Counted from the stretch's first letter, positions 36,611-48,881 are shown. The stretch: DNA of 64,000 nucleotides from Argentina anserina (GCF_933775445.1 NC_065878.1:19356395-19420394), one strand, 5' to 3'. A program made the numbers and translations. The notes: a model not told the origin generated them from the sequence alone.

Positions 36611-37151
36611 TAGGGCTGGGCAAAAAGCCCGAAGAAGAAAAAAAACCCGGACCGGACCGCCGGGCCGGGTTTTTTGCCGGGCTCATATGTTGTCATGTGA
36701 TAAATGGGCCGGGCTTTGTTATGTCCGGACCGGTCCCGGGCCTTCCAATCTTAAAAAAAAAAAACCTGGAAACCCGGGACATTAGGTGTTATTATGTAAT
36801 TGACTTTCGTAAGTGATCATAAACTTATAGAATAGATACAATGACACTGGAACATAACCAAATAACCTTAAACTTAACTAATTCCAATCCCATGATTCCC
36901 ATTGTCGTCGCCTCGCACTGCCGATTCACCGCCAACTAGCCAAAAACAGAGTTAGGCCCGGAAAACCGGGCGGGCTCGGCCCGGATGTTACCGGTCCGGG
37001 TTTTACCTGGGCCTTGCAATTAATTGACCCGGGCCGGTTTTTACCCGAGCCCTGATTTTTTTAGAAAAAAAACCCGGCCCGTCACACTACAACCGGGTCG
37101 GGCCCGGGCCCTGAAAAAAAAAAGCCCGGGCCGGGCCCGTGCCCAGCCCTA
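36611..37151. mobile_element. GC-rich hAT-type MITE nested in the gypsy-derived element
   Basis: This 541-bp element starts TAGGGCTGGGCAAAAAGCCC and ends GGGCCCGTGCCCAGCCCTA, flanked by the perfect 8-bp direct repeat GGTCTATC (36603-36610 and 37152-37159). Both ends are strings of 'cccgg', 'gggccggg' and 'ccggaccgg' words, much more GC-rich than any neighbouring DNA, while the middle is AT-rich. The TAGGGCTGGGCA terminus and 8-bp duplication fit hAT MITEs. Its insertion splits the gag-like frame on the minus strand. Confidence 0.92.
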
Positions 37152-37159
37152 GGTCTATC

Positions 37160-38784
37160 AGTTCTTGCAACAAGTCCATTACCAGTGTAGGTCTGAAAGA
37201 GTAAAATGCATGCCTTGAACCTTCTTCTGCCATAACTCCCAACTCCTGCTCATCGTGTTGAGGCTCATAAGCCAACTCAATAAAGTTGACTTGTGGAAAT
37301 GGGTTCTCATCGACCAAAGCCACGGTACTTGTAGTCCCTACTGCGATATTTGAACTGTTGAGTCATTACTGGATTTGATCCTTGAGCTTAACACAATCAG
37401 AGGTGTTATAGTTCCACATTTTGTCGAATTTGCAGTACTTCGTGCCTTTTAGCTTATCTGGTGTTAGATAAGGACCAAAGTCTATGGTAACCTTTCCTGC
37501 AACAATTAACATCTCAAGAATCTTAGCTTCCATGTTAACATTATATGTGTAGGTCTCGAACTCTGGTTTGGTGAAAGCCATAGTAGTAAGCTTGAAAGGC
37601 TCTCGCGCTAGCTTTAGAGCTTTAGTCTTGACATTTTGTGCCCTTAGCTCAAGAGCAGCTGCATCAGTGTTGTACTCATCTTCGTCATGGGGTTGTACTG
37701 TGTATATTGCAAGAAGAATGGATTAACCGCAAGGTATAATGCTGATATGTCTATTCTTTCCCGGGACGTAGGTTCCCCTAGAGGCGTTAGCTTTCTCATC
37801 TAACTCATTGAGTAAAAGCTTGTAGCTTCCGACCTTGTTCATTAAATCCGCCATGCTGTGATGTTTCATTCGTTGCCTCTGCTCCAAGCCTTTGTTGGCA
37901 ATCGTTATAGCATCTGACTCACTCAGGGTAGACTTGCATTTAGCATGTTGGATCTTCAGGCGTTTAAGGTAGTCCATAGAGGTTTCAGAAGATTGCTGAT
38001 ACATAAAGGTAATAGCAGAACTTATCTCATGTTCCTCACATTTACGATTCATAGACCTGATTTCTTGTTCGTTAGATGCAGATTGTGTAGGTGGAACAGT
38101 TCAGGTCCTTTGATAAGGAGGAACATAAGATCCTTTCTGATTAGGTCCTTGACTATTCATGCCTTTATTCTTATCCACAAGGCTTGCGGCTTTCTCCAGA
38201 TTGAACTCTGCATTATGTGGATTTTGTTTGACAACTAGGAATGGTTCTTATCCACATGTCAATTCATTGTCTTCATGGAATCACTTAGGTCGCCAACTTT
38301 AGTGTTGAGTTTCCCCACAACATTATCCAATCTCACAACTTTGGTGTTGAGTTCTCATACATAACCATCTAGGTTGCCAACCTTATCATTAAGTTGTAAC
38401 AACCTGTAATATTGCACGTCAACCTTAGTGTTGTCTATCTCCCAGTTGATATGTCTGGCGGCTGCAGCTCTGGCGCCTCTAACTCCTCCCTTTTTTTCCC
38501 ATTATCTCCAAAACCTTTATATATTGGCTCAAGGTCATATCGTCAATGATGAGCACCTGTTGTCTGGCTAGTATTTTTCCAGGAGTATTCTGCTGCGATT
38601 CGGTGTCAGAACTGTTGTTTGAGCTATCAGACGTAGTATGCCCGCCTCTGGGTGATTCAGGCATTGTGGGCATACCGTCCCTTAGAGGAGGAAATTCTGA
38701 ATTGGCTCTAGTATCTTGATTTGTCCAAGTACTTGACATAGCTTGGATCGTGTGTTCGAGTCCAAACTTTTGTTTTACTTCCAT
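37160..38784 (-). pseudogene. Gag-like remnant of the gypsy-derived element
   Basis: Minus-strand frames in order: 38784-38479 (Ser/Asp/Thr-rich N-terminus), 38052-37723 with TSMDYLKRLKIQHAKC and LSESDAITIANKGL, which matches the plant gypsy Gag core, and 37581-37366 with KYCKFDKMWNYNTSDCVKLK, the degenerate C-H-C motif (YC.FH..W.H.T..C) found in Gag of Tat-like elements. Then 37323 onward reads NFIELAYEPQHDEQE into the nested MITE. Frames are interrupted by stops and shifts, so no full Gag can be made. Confidence 0.6.
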
Positions 38785-38921
38785 ATACGTGAGACAAGAT
38801 CTACAATCCTTTGATGTGTGAGGCTTGTAGTCCTTTAAAGGATGTTTCCGACACTAAACCTGAGGCCACTAATATATATCCCATATTCTACTTATCTTGA
38901 ACTAGTGCTAAAACGCTTTTG

Positions 38922-38948
38922 CCACGTCCTGCTGGGCTCGTGCCAAAA
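38922..38948 (-). other. Candidate primer-binding site of the gypsy-derived element
   Basis: Immediately inside the 5' LTR the minus strand reads TTTTGGCACGAGCCCAGCAG. A PBS should begin TGG a few bases from the LTR, and TGGCACGAGCCC fits. The matching tRNA is not identified here. Confidence 0.4.
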
Positions 38949-39712
38949 TGTTTGTTGATTTTTGAAAGGTCTCAGTTGGAGAGCGTCCCTAATATGAGCT
39001 GATGCATAGGCGTGCCAGTACTGGCGTACCAGAATGGGTGAGTTGACTGTGATTTGCGTGTTCTTGACTTCAAATGTTGGCGAATGTGACGAAGGTTGAG
39101 AACTTTCCTTCGCTTGATCCGTAGTGGAGGTCGCTTAGTTTGTCTAAGCCTTCTTTCGCATCTCGCTACGAGTCAGTATCGATACTTAACTGCTGAGATG
39201 CGAGTAAGCAAAGGTTTAATAAGTAAAGTAGGTAATTTTTTCTAAGGACGTGAGGTCTTTAGCGGTTTCGACGGGTGTTGCTAGGGATGTGAGATCTTTA
39301 GTGGTTTAGAAGTTATTCACAAGTTGTCTTGAATAGGTCTTGAGAGTAGAGTTGGCCAAATGGGTATTGTTTAGCAATTACGTTGATTTATATGTTGAGA
39401 GTTATGTGTTCTTCTGTGCTTTTCACCCATTTATATAGTGATCCGATTAGGGTTTTCAACGATCCATTTGTCTTTAAAGATTATAGAATTCTATCCGTAA
39501 AGAGTTTGATTCTAATTACAACAAGAATTCGTATTTCCTTGCCTATTTTGACAACTCATGATTACTTGAGATCTTAGCAGACATCTTCTTTATACAATAG
39601 GATTCTGTGGATCATGTCAAATAAAAATATTAAAAATAATATAAGTTGCATATATCGGCATTTTGGCTAAATTACTTAGAATTTAACCCTCTTATTAAAT
39701 TGGGCTCAAACA
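38949..39712 (-). repeat. 5' LTR of the gypsy-derived element
   Basis: Right copy of the LTR, starting TGTTTGTTG and ending GGGCTCAAACA, followed by the AAATG target duplication. It differs from the left copy by many substitutions and a few small indels, indicating an old insertion. Confidence 0.85.
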
Positions 39713-39717
39713 AAATG

Positions 39718-40499
39718 GAATTAAAGATTAGGACAATTTGCACCGAAAAACATTTTCAAACCAACCGAAATAAGAACCAAGAAATGACACCTAGTGGACC
39801 ATATGCTAATTATCCTCATTAGATATACTAAGCTATGAATAATATGTATTAATTTGTCTTCCTGATTCACGTCCAGTTCACAGGTGTTTGTCTTATTGTC
39901 TGTAACACTCTTCCAATCTTCCATGACCGATGGGTTTACGGAAATTAAGGCATGGTTACAAACTCACAAGATTGTGTCATCTATTCTTCTTCTAGGATCC
40001 TCGATCAATACATTGATCCGTAGCCTTTTCATGTGTAACTAATAAAATAGCAGCATTAATGCATAAACCTCCAACCTAAGGCTAGGTAAATATCACGTTC
40101 ATCTCTCTAGGTATCTGATCATTTCTTTGGTAGAAAGGCATTCGACCACTAAACCGCTTACCCCATTTTTCTCGAATTTAATTAAGGACAAAGGGTTTGT
40201 AGTTTGAGGCACGTGGATCGAAATGCGTGACAGTTTCTGATATGAGACCAATCGCATCGGGTCCCTTCCTATATATATATCGCCAAAAAACATATAATAG
40301 AAGCAGAACAATGACTGTAGAGCAAACTGGGAGCAAAACACCAAGAGAGTGGCTTCACCGGAAGATCCAAAATACTGGAAACTAAAAGCTAAGAAACCCA
40401 AAGACCTTTTCCAGCTGACCCTTTTCTCTTTCTCTTAGATTCTTCAAGGTTTCATTAGTACTACTAACCAGTATTTATTTAGAGACCTAGCCTTATTTG
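39718..40499 (+). promoter_or_regulatory. Upstream region of the SUPERMAN-type zinc finger gene
   Basis: AT-rich DNA with no competing gene. A TATA-like run 'cctatatatatatcgcc' lies near 40267-40283, about 220 bases before the ATG at 40500, and is a reasonable core promoter. The LTR element ends only about 780 bp upstream of the start codon. Confidence 0.4.
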
Positions 40500-41285
40500 A
40501 TGTTGAAGCAGTACTACTACTCGTCGTCGTCGTCGATGAGCTCAGTCATGAGTAGCTCATCCGCGTCATGGGAGGAGAAGGCTTTCGCTGAAGACGCAGC
40601 TGGCTCGCTTGGTGGCGGTGGCTGCGTATGGCCGCCGAGGTCTTATTCTTGCAGCTTTTGTATGAGGGAGTTCAGGTCGGCTCAAGCTCTTGGGGGTCAC
40701 ATGAATGTTCACAGAAGAGACAGAGCTAGACTCAAGCAATGTCTTCACAACAGTAGTAGTAGTGCTAGTCCTTCACTAGTTACAGATCATGTCCCTCGTC
40801 ACCTTAGAAATCATAGCCATGGCTTTGTTGCGACTTATCCTTTTTCAGCTCCTAGGGCTTTCACCTCTCCTTATTCTTCTTCAAATTCTTGTTCAACTGC
40901 TGCCGCTGCTGCGTCTTGGTCAGATTCGAAAGCCGCTGATCTATTGGGAAAGAATATCATGGTGCTGGGGTCGTCAGAAGAAGAAGATCAGTCTATTATA
41001 AATCTGCTGGGCGGTGATCAAGTTGGGGATTTTGTTGAAACTGACTTGTCAGTGGGGTTGATTAATACAGTTTTTAGAGGAAACAAACAATTAGCTGGGT
41101 CTTGTGGGAAAGAGGAAAGCACTTGTAAAAGGCCTAAGATTGCTTCCGCTATGAGCTCAGCATGCGCACCATTTCCATTCTTTCTCCAATCTACGGAGGT
41201 AAATGGACTTATGGATGCGGCTGACTCCATGGAAGATTTGGATCTTGAGCTCAGGCTTGGTGACCCAACTCCCAAGGTCAAATGA
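40500..41285 (+). CDS. RBE: SUPERMAN/RABBIT EARS-type C2H2 zinc finger transcriptional repressor
   Basis: A single exon encodes 261 residues from the ATG at 40500. There is one C2H2 finger with Cys51, Cys54, His67 and His71 and the plant-specific QALGGH signature (62-67), embedded in [20 protein letters not shown] followed by [13 protein letters not shown], the hallmark of the SUPERMAN clade. A Ser-rich N-terminus and a WPPRSY lead-in precede the finger. The C-terminus ends in an EAR-type repression motif LDLELRL (247-253). Nuclear, DNA-binding, probably recruiting co-repressors to control floral or petal organ development if it is the RABBIT EARS orthologue. The RBE assignment rests on the [11 protein letters not shown] context and on the neighbouring tropinone-reductase-like SDR, which is adjacent to RBE in Arabidopsis as I recall. 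Other SUPERMAN-like members cannot be excluded. No intron, frameshift or odd codon use is seen. Confidence 0.9.
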   Translation: MLKQYYYSSSSSMSSVMSSSSASWEEKAFAEDAAGSLGGGGCVWPPRSYSCSFCMREFRSAQALGGHMNVHRRDRARLKQCLHNSSSSASPSLVTDHVPRHLRNHSHGFVATYPFSAPRAFTSPYSSSNSCSTAAAAASWSDSKAADLLGKNIMVLGSSEEEDQSIINLLGGDQVGDFVETDLSVGLINTVFRGNKQLAGSCGKEESTCKRPKIASAMSSACAPFPFFLQSTEVNGLMDAADSMEDLDLELRLGDPTPKVK

Positions 41286-42360
41286 CCATGTACAACTTCT
41301 GAGCGTGCACTAATTGTATGGCTGATCGATCTTCAGGTTCCTCTTATTTGGAAGAAGAGAGAGACATCAATCAGTTTAGTTTTTCTGCTTTAATTTAGTT
41401 TTCTTTTATTCTTGCCTAACATTTGAAATGAAATCAAGCATGCCAACTTGCTGGAGATATTGTGATCATGAGCACATAGTTGAAGTCGAAATTAATGGAT
41501 TTATGCACTTATAATTTCTTGATTTTGTCTCTCAGCTCATTGATTTGAAATCAGTTGTATAAGATATGTATATTTATGATCTTACAATCAAACATACAAT
41601 GTATGTTGATGAGGTCATAATCGAATCGGCTTAAGATCTGGGAAAGATGTGAAATCTGGAATTAGGGTTTATAACGTGTACTGTGTTCTTCTACTTCAGA
41701 ATCTCAAATAGCTAGATGAAGGTGAATACAACTTCATCAATTTTCAGCTATATCTGGCTGGATAATACACCAGTATGATATCAATAGTGTAAGCAATTTA
41801 GTTTGTTGTTCAAGTCTGAAAAAAAGTTATTCAAACAGGGATTTTTGTGTAGTACACAGTCAGAACCACTAGTTGACTACCAGTACTCTCACACAGTTAC
41901 CTCTAACACAGAGAAAGCTTTGATCATCTCTGTTTTATGTGCTACTGTTTTTGTTTCTTGTACCTGCCAAGTGCTCTGATGAGGGGGAACTTAATTAACT
42001 GTGTCTGTAAGGTTTTGAAAAAGAGTGAAATTTAGAACTGACAAGTAACTGACATCAAGAGTCACTTCAACTACAATATCCTAAGCTCATAATTAATATA
42101 ATTAACAGAACTGTTGCTATTGATCACACATCTGAATGATCTGATACTTCTGAGTTCTGAGCAGTCTATGGTTAATTTTCTTGAACTACAAAAAATAACT
42201 AACTAGCTTTTCGTTTCAATCTTAGTCTTGTAAAACAAATCGAATAAAAATTACAGATTAAAGTTAGTACGTAAGTAAAATCGAGTACAAGTATATATAT
42301 CCCGGATCCGAATGCCAAGCCCGCCTTCTTAAATTTGTTTTCTTCTAATCATTATAGCTA

Positions 42361-42397
<37 letters not shown>

Positions 42398-43882
42398 TAT
42401 ATTATTGTCTCTAATCCTCCAAAATCCAAATAGTCCACCAACCACATCGAATCAAATTGAATTATATAGTATTATAGCAAGAAATATCACATCATTACGT
42501 GGCACTATTTACGCGTCTGTTTGTTTTTACTCTTGTATATATCCAGTGTAGCCTTGTGACTACCTGTTGAAAATGTTAATGCATTAAAAACCTCCCAAGT
42601 TTCAACGACAAATCACCAACCCTAGGAGGCTAGAACATATATGAATTAATGTCCAAATTTGTTTTCAATAATAAACCAATGTCAAAACCCTAGATGTAGG
42701 CGCCTGCAAGTGAATATGATCGTCCTGGACTTCTGGCTATGGCAGAAGAGCCACCGTGCGTGGTATTTATTATATCAACACACCGATGGTTCCTGCAGAA
42801 TACACGGTGAGCTAAGGAAAGCTAAGACTAGCTAGGAAATAAGTGATTTTCAACGTTTTACTTTATATGGTAAGTTGATAATGAAACGTTCACCCTTGTG
42901 CCTTATGTGCAGAGGGAATTTATGTAGAGTTTTCCATTTTTGGGTGGATTCTCATTCATACTTCTGGAGGTTGTTTTCGAGGTGGGGGTAAATGAAGGAG
43001 CTGGAAGTGAAAGTGAGATTGCTTAAACTTTGGGGTCGATCGATGAAGGAGCTGTTTTGATGTAAGGAGAGAATTGAAGCTCGCTATAGCTATGTTAAGT
43101 TAAAACGGAAACTGTTACTTGCGGCACTGTCTGGTCTAGCAGTTCTAATAAGTCGTCTGATCGGGTTCTGGCAACAGTTACCGATGGGGTAGCTTAGCTT
43201 GGTCTGGATTCTGACGTATGAGAGAAACTAGTACTAGCTCTTAAATTCTTTACAGGTTTATTGCAGAGGCTGAGATATATGCACATGGGGCTTGAGGTAG
43301 ATGTGTCTGTGATGCATCCATCTGTTTCTTTCATTGTTGTGGAAAATGCAAGAAGGGAATGAACTGAAGAGGCGTACGTTCATATCCAACAAGTATCTCA
43401 TCTGCTTCTTAGCTTCGACAAACCGATTGAGAGGCCCTAAGCTGTGATCATATTAAATAACTTGTTGGCTTGGTTGATTCTGGTGGTTTAGTTTGTTGGG
43501 CACACAAAGCTAGTGTACGTGTTATGAATTAAGAACACCAGAAATGTTGTTTATCCTTTTCTTTGAGAATAGGTAATGCCAATTATAATATGCTTTAGGA
43601 TGTCATCTACAAGTAAAAAGAGGAGATCCAATCTGACCAACAGATATCTCATGTTTGTACATGTCTAGAATATATAGATACCTTTCCGGCCACCTTAAGT
43701 TATCTATAGTCTCACAGCCAGTCCCCCTGGATTCATAGTTTGCACCATTGCAGAAAGACACTACTACGTGCAGCAGAAGTTTCCGACTCGTGAAATTGTG
43801 TTTTACTTGGTACAATGGTTAAATGAAATATGACCACACCCTAAAGCATAACATGAAATCGATAAGAAGCTTACCTAGCATG
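41286..43882. other. Intergenic with a (TA)n microsatellite
   Basis: This probably begins with the 3' UTR of the zinc finger gene. A TA dinucleotide run lies at 42365-42397. No gene, RNA or transposon end was recognised in the rest. Confidence 0.45.
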
Positions 43883-43913
43883 TAAAGAACTAGTGTTTAA
43901 TGATTGTGATGGC

Positions 43914-44150
43914 TCGCACACTGAGCCTCCCAGTACTTGTATTTATATGAGTGTGTTTACATAAATCCTAGGTAGGCTAGGTTTACAAATGATAAACACT
44001 GCTGTAACAACTATACAGCTAGTAACAAATCAAGAGATAACGGATAGAGATTACATATAACTATACAATTAGAGTTTCATTTCCATACAAGGAGAAGTGA
44101 GAGAGCTATCTTCTCACGCGTCCTTATCATCAGTTAGCTGTGGCTTATCA
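43914..44150 (-). repeat. 3' LTR of the old copia element (conserved part)
   Basis: Left LTR copy ending GTGGCTTATCA next to the polypurine tract. It may extend outward to 43883 if the GCATG duplication is correct. Confidence 0.8.
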
Positions 44151-47100
44151 CTCCCCCGCAAGTTGAGTGGCCGAGGAAGGACATGAAGCTTGTTGACAAG
44201 GAAATGAAACCGTGTGGATGACAAGCCTTTGGTGAAGATATCTGCAATCTGATCAACTGTAGAGACAAATTTGACCTGTAACTCTTTTCGGACAACCTTC
44301 TCCGGAACATAATGATAATCAACCTCAACATGCTTAGTACGAGCATGGAACACCGGATTCGAAGCAATAGCAATGGTAGACATGTTGTCACACCAGATAG
44401 TAGGGGACTGGAGAAAAAGACTAAGATCACGAAACATAGAACGTAACCAGGACAACTCTGCAGCCGTAAACGCGAGTTGTCTATACTCAGCCTCGTCACT
44501 GCTCCGAGACAGTTCGATGTGTTTTTGAACTCCAGGAAATCAAATTAGGGCCGAGATAAACACAGTAGCTGCTAGTAGATTGTCTATTGTCCGGATCACC
44601 AGCGTAGTCCGCATCAGAGTAAGCGCTAATGTAAAGCGAGCCAGCTGATACTTGAGACCATAATCAATCGAAAACTTGAGATAGCGTAGGATACGCTTGA
44701 CGGCAATCCAATGCGTAGTGGTAGGGGAATGCGTGAACTTACACACCTGATTAACAAAATAAGAAAGGTCTGGTCGTGTAAGAGTGAGATATTGAAGCGC
44801 ACCAACCACACTTCGATACTCAGTGGGATCAACCAGCTTTTCTCTAGAGTGAAGACTCAGTTTCTGACCAGAAGCAGAAGGCGTGGCACATGGATTAGCG
44901 TCAAGCATTTTGGTCCGAGTGAGAAGATCATGCATGTATTTCTTCTGTGTGAGATAAAGGGATGAACCATCATACGTTGCTTCAATACCAAAAAAGTAAT
45001 GAATTTTACCAAGGTCCTTCATAGAGAATTGCTTACTCAACTCAGAGATAAGATGTTGAAAATGAGAAGGATTGTTGCCTGTAATCAAGATGTCATCAAC
45101 AAAGATTAGAAGAATGAGAAACACACCACCCTCTGCATATGTGAACATGGAATAATCAGAGAGAGATTCAGTGAACCCCAAGTTTTCCAAATACTCTGCA
45201 AAACACTGAAACCACGCCCGAGGAGCTTGTTTGAGGCCGTAGAGGGAGCGTTTAAGTTTGCAGACATGATGAGGATACTCCGGATTGACAAAACCAACTG
45301 GTTGTCGCATGTATACATCCTCAAACAAGTGACCATGAAGAAAAGCATTGTGCACATCAAGTTGACGCACCGACCAGTTGTTTGAAACATCTAGGGCAAT
45401 GACCAGTCGGATGGTGGAGTGTTTGACAACAGGACTAAAGGTCTCTGCAAAATCCAGTCCCTCTTGTTGATGAAATCCATTTGCCACAAGTCGAGCTTTG
45501 TAACGCTCAATGCTACCATCTGCCTTCTTCTTGATCTTGAAGATCCATTTACATGGAAGCACATTCATAGTAGGAGAAGAGGGAACCAAATCCCAAGTGT
45601 CACTGTGATCAAGAGCTCGGATCTCTTCTTGCAAAGCTTGGCACTATGATGGAATCTTAGCAACCTTAGAGTAACAAGACGGTTATGTGACATCATGAGT
45701 TAGTGTAGCAAGCATAGCATATTTAGGGTTTGGTTTAACAATGCCATCTTTCAATCGAGTTTGCATAGAATGAGCATTGTCGCGAGAACATACTTGACTA
45801 GAATCTCGTGCAACCTCCGAGTTAGATCGAGGCAAAGTCACAGACTCTAAAACCACATCAGGTGAAGATTGTGTGGGTGTGTGTGTTTGATGTGGTTGTG
45901 AAGGAGACTCAGTAGGAGGAATTACGAAATATGAGGACACAGTAGAAGACATAGGAATAGAATGTGATTGTGTATATGTGTTACACGTGAGGGAACATCA
46001 TGTAGAGATACAAAGTAAAGAGAGGAAGAGGACATACCAGCATCAGTGGGGGATGTGAGAACATCCTTGCTGAAAGGGAAAGAAGATTCATCAAAGATGA
46101 CATGACGAGAAAGATAGACCTTATGTGTATCAAGGTCAAGGCAACGATAACCCTGATGATTAAGAAAGTAGCCTAAGAACACATACCTTGTAGATCTAGG
46201 TTGAAGCTTAGACATAGTGTAAGGGCGAAGATAGGGATAACATGCACATCCAAACGTGCCGAGGAAAGAATAATCTGGTAACTTGTTGAACACGTAGAAG
46301 TATGGAGTCTGATTCTTGAGAAGAGGAGAAGGCAACCTATTTATCACATATAGTGCTGCGTTGCAGGCTTCTACCCAATATGTTGGTGGCATGTGAGCAT
46401 GCACTAAGAGAGTTAGAGTAGTGTCAACAATGTGACAATGCTTGTGTTCGGCAAGACCATTTTGGGACAAGCAAAGCGTTGATGAATACCGTGCGATGCA
46501 AGATACAACTTGAAAGCATTAGAAGTGTACTCTCCACCTTCATCACATTGAAATTGTTTGATAGGATAAGAAAATTGTTTTTCTGTTTATGGAATTTTTG
46601 AAAGATAGAGAGGGTATCACTTTTGTGTTTCATTGGAAACAACCAGGAATAGCGTGAGTAATCATCAACAAACAGGACATAATAACGATAACCCTGCACT
46701 GAATAAGTTGAACACGACCACACGTCGGAATGAATTAATTCTAAAGGTTTAGTTGCATGAGAATTTGACTGTACAAATGGAAATTTTGTGATCTTCCCCT
46801 GAGGGCATGATTGACAAAAAGAAAGAGTCCTACTGCCGGCAAGAGGCACGGCCTTATTTGACAAAACTTGAAATAAAGTCCTAGGAGAAGTATGCCCTAA
46901 TATGGAATACCAAATTTGAGCAGAAACTCGTGCACCTACGAAAGCAAAATGTTGATGTCCTAAATCTTTATTTGGAAGAAGCCGCAAGGGATATAGGCCA
47001 TTCTCACTAGGTCCTCTAAAGAGGATCTTGCCCGTCCGGATGTCCTTGACAAGAAAAGAATAAAGATAGATTAGTAAGAAACAATTATGATCATAAGTAA

Positions 47101-48416
47101 AACGATGAATGGAAAGAAGATTTGATGAGGCATTAGGACAATGCGAAATTTCAGAGAGTTTAAATTTGTGACTAGAAGGCATGAGTGTATTAGAATTAGT
47201 ATGAGCAATGGACAACTCGTTACCTATACCACTGACACGATCATTGCCTGGATACTCCCTCGGATTATGCAGATTTCCCAAGTCAGGAGTAATGTGGGAG
47301 TTAGCTCCACTATCAAGCAACCAAGTTGAATCAGCTACAGTAGAGGTAGAGATAGACATACCACTCAGCCTACGAGTGGGTACACGCCCTTCATAAGACG
47401 AGCCTGTTGAAGCAATCAAGGGCAGAATGACCAACTCGATCACAGATTTGGCATGTAGGCCGGGTGAAAGTGTTGTTGTTGTGACCATGTGGAGCTGGTC
47501 CAAGAATAGAACCACACCTGCCCCTGTTGGTGGAGAAACCTCGACAAGTACCGTGGGTAGCCGTTGTGTTATTGTGGTTTCTTGGAGCATAAGGAACAAA
47601 CGACCCACGACCACGACCTCTGCCGCCTCGAGTACCACCGCCAATGTGCATGGCCTGGAAAGCAGTGGTGAGAGAGTTCACATCAAGAGCAACTTGTTGA
47701 TGATCTCGAAGGCGTTGTTCAGCAGAGAGAAAGAGAGCTTCAAGAGAATCGTATGTGATCGGAGTATCGCGGGCCTGCGCGGAACTCACTGTTGTCTCAT
47801 ACACGGGTCCAACATTGTTCATAATTATGGCAACAAGATCCTGGTCTGTCATTGGACTGCCTGCAAGGGGTAAATCATCTGCAATAGAGTAAATCCGATC
47901 AAGAAAGTCGGAGATAGACAAGTTACCCCATGTTGTACGTAAGAGCTCTCCGCGGAGTTGGAGAATACGATTCTGGGATTGTGAGGCAAGACGACGAGAT
48001 AGAGTTTTCCAGGTGAGTGCAGAGGAGGTCGAGCGTGACACCGTAGCTAGAATCGCAGGAGTAAGCGAATTATTAATCCAGCCAAGGACCATCTGATCAG
48101 TGGAAATCCATTGCTCAAACTCTGAATTTACCTCAGAGGTGAGCTGTCTGGCAGCATCTTGTTTGAAACAAGGAGGACATGGAATGGTGCCTTCAACAAA
48201 ACCCATAAGGTTTCGACTCCGGAGCAAAGGCTGAATCTGGGCCAGCCATAGGGGATAGTTATTCCTGTCAAGTTTAATGGATAGAAAATGAGAAATGGAA
48301 GGAGGTGGATTGTCTGGAGTGGTGCGAGAGGAATAAGCGATGGTGGAGCCAGGGTTGGTGGGGACGAGATGGGTGTTGGGAGGAGGAGGTGGTGGAGGAG
48401 GAAGATCATCGCACAC
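44114..48416 (-). pseudogene. Gag-pol polyprotein of the old copia element, multiply broken
   Basis: Minus-strand order: Gag, 48416-47391, with a Pro-rich start and no ATG in frame, copia Gag motifs (LDRNNYPLWL, GFVEGTIPCPP), an Arg/Gly-rich tract and one CCHC knuckle (CQICDRVGHSALDC). Protease and integrase: 47644-46424, with WLLDSGANSHIT, an HHCC-like region and HSDVW, then a frameshift near 46470 into 46470-45922 (NGLAEHKHC). Reverse transcriptase: 45634-44540, with CKWIFKIKKKADGS, GLKQAPRAW and FVDD. RNase H: 44499-44114 in two frames with SPTIWCDNMSTIAIASNP. At least four frameshifts or stops separate these parts, so no functional polyprotein can be made. Confidence 0.9.
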
Positions 48417-48632
48417 TGAGCCTCCCAGTACTTGTATTTATATGAGTGTGTTTACATAAATCCTACGCTAGATTTACAAATGATAAACATTGATGTAACA
48501 ACTATACAGCTAGTAACAAATCAAGAGATAACTGATAGAGATTACAGATAACTATACAATTAGAGTTTCCTTTCCATACCAGGAGAACTGAGAGAGCTAT
48601 CTTCTCACTCGTGAGTTAGCTGTGGCTTATCA
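48409..48632 (-). repeat. 5' LTR of the old copia element, truncated on its inner side
   Basis: Right LTR copy. Its inner end joins gag coding sequence directly, without the primer-binding site and leader expected there, so a deletion has removed the junction. Confidence 0.75.
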
Positions 48633-48881
48633 GCATGGAAGTTGTTGAAAAGAGATCACATCATCAAGAAGAAGAACTGCAATAGTAACAGGATGTTTAC
48701 GTCTCAACCTGTAATTGATCCCAGTCTCCTCTTCACAGAATTGAACTTTGAAGTCCGCTATTGGGCTTGTAGGCCTTTGTTGGGTCTACTCCAAAGACTT
48801 CGAAGTTGCGGCCCGTTTCATTAAAAGACACCCTCTTGTCTTCTAACTCAGATCGCAAACTACGCTTGTTAGACTACGAAA

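Larger units (their letters stand above)
29811..39712 (-). mobile_element. Old non-autonomous Ty3/gypsy-derived LTR element with an opposing extra gene
   Basis: LTRs lie at 29811-30571 (761 bp) and 38949-39712 (764 bp). They begin TGTT and end GGGCTCAAACA, and differ at many positions. The 5-bp target duplication AAATG is at 29806-29810 and 39713-39717. Read on the minus strand, a purine-rich AAGACTTGGGGGCAA abuts the left LTR, so this is the 3' LTR. Gag-like remnants follow the right LTR, then a degenerate protease-like region. No reverse transcriptase, RNase H or integrase motif was found between about 30600 and 34300. Instead a plus-strand coding region with a plant-mobile-domain-like segment fills this space. 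A hAT MITE (36611-37151) is nested in it. This layout fits a Tat/Ogre-type relative that lost pol. Confidence 0.85.
43883..48632 (-). mobile_element. Old, internally deleted Ty1/copia LTR retrotransposon
   Basis: Homologous LTR sequence lies at about 43914-44150 (left) and 48409-48632 (right). The copies share TCGCACACTGAGCCTCCCAG at one end and GTGGCTTATCA at the other, but differ by many substitutions and indels. A 5-bp repeat GCATG at 43878-43882 and 48633-48637 may be the target duplication, which would put the left boundary at 43883 and imply that the right LTR has lost its innermost 31 bp or so. A polypurine tract (minus strand TTGCGGGGGAG) abuts the left LTR. No primer-binding site or Gag start codon remains beside the right LTR. 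The coding region is broken into several frames. The element sits between the zinc finger and SDR genes. Confidence 0.88.

Noticed and set aside
47427..47873. Plus-strand frame of 148 codons
   Set aside because: Antisense to the Gag region of the old copia element.
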